Of a stretch of DNA of 43,137 nt, positions 42,874 through 43,137 are shown in pieces. The notes beneath the pieces are model-generated. The model saw nothing but the letters and a program-made list of their open reading frames with translations. It did not search any database and was not told where the DNA came from. The stretch covers positions 1-43,137 of the forward strand of contig JAPTJF010000506.1 of assembly GCA_029339195.1 (NCBI GenBank), written 5' to 3'. The position numbers were made by a program, and so were the translations under genes. The first letter of the stretch is position 1; each line of letters begins with the position of its first letter. This DNA is from Micractinium sp. NFX-FRZ. Lineage: Eukaryota > Chlorophyta > Trebouxiophyceae > Chlorellales > Chlorellaceae.

Positions 42874-43137
42874 ATGCTGGCCACCTGCGGCCCCCGTTGC
42901 TTCAACGCCTGTCCTGAAGGGCCGGCCACGTGCCTCCCTCTGATGCACCTCACAACGCGCTTGTTAATGTGCCCTGCCTGCTCAAACCACTCGCTGGATG
43001 CGTACAAGTGGAGGAACGATGCCAAAAAGGCGGTGGCAGGGGCAGCACCTGCCAATGGGGTGGCCGTGCCGGCGCCTCCGCCCGCTGTGCTGCGCTCTGC
43101 GCTGAGGTGGCCGCACTGCCTGGTGGAACTCTTCATT
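42874..43137 (+). CDS. possible partial Cys/His-rich exon, open at the window edge
   Basis: From an ATG at 42874 the plus-strand frame stays open to the end (88 residues). It starts M-L-A-T-C-G-P-R-C-F-N-A-C and goes on with P-A-T-C, then L-M-C-P-A-C-S-N-H and D-A-Y-K-W-R-N-D-A-K-K, then an Ala/Pro-rich stretch. The spacing of cysteines and the CPxCxxH element look like a metal-binding segment. No family was recognised. The minus strand is open over the same stretch, so the coding strand is uncertain. Confidence 0.25.
   Translation, partial: MLATCGPRCFNACPEGPATCLPLMHLTTRLLMCPACSNHSLDAYKWRNDAKKAVAGAAPANGVAVPAPPPAVLRSALRWPHCLVELFI

Noticed and set aside
42498..43136. Minus-strand 212-codon open frame at the right edge
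   Set aside because: No recognisable motif, covers the UTP14 3' region and its likely poly(A) signal, and starts at the window edge; kept only as a possibility.

Overview
This is nuclear DNA of a GC-rich unicellular green alga. A trebouxiophyte of the Chlorella type is my inference. The support is: short introns in every gene, nearly all GT-AG; TGTAA poly(A) signals downstream of three stop codons; Ser-Pro-rich cell-wall hinges; and alanine/glycine/glutamine-rich coding sequence. No tRNA, rRNA, CRISPR array or intact transposon was seen. Exon limits below were read by hand from splice signals and phase. Where a gene is said to be phase-checked, the summed exon lengths keep the frame.

Layout. 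(1) The first 18.3 kb is one minus-strand gene of about 34 exons, encoding a secreted or wall protein of roughly 3,300 residues. Its order is: signal peptide, Ser-Pro hinge, EGF-like module, long chain of Ig-like/beta-sandwich domains of a bacterial surface-protein type, second Ser-Pro hinge, then 15 tandem 12-cysteine modules, each encoded by one symmetrical phase 1-1 exon. Two single-base frame breaks lie in the core. (2) 18.3-19.7 kb is a divergent intergenic region holding a 32-bp inverted repeat. (3) 19.7-21.7 kb, plus strand: FKBP2-type peptidyl-prolyl isomerase of the secretory pathway. (4) 22.5-24.2 kb, plus strand: F-box/leucine-rich-repeat protein. (5) 24.5-32.2 kb, minus strand: a kinesin-14 with an N-terminal calponin-homology domain (KCH type), 20 exons. 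(6) 32.6-42.4 kb, plus strand: UTP14, an essential small-subunit processome protein, 21 exons. (7) The right edge holds a possible partial Cys/His-rich exon.

The genes do not form one pathway; this is an ordinary eukaryotic mix of wall biogenesis, protein folding, protein turnover, cytoskeleton and ribosome assembly. Two structures stand out. One is the chimeric wall protein grown by exon duplication. The other is a pattern inside the introns of UTP14 and FKBP: many introns carry a decayed copy ('echo') of a neighbouring exon end, often with its splice site, at about 75-90% identity. I know of no standard annotation class for these echoes, and they are the best candidate for something undescribed in this window.
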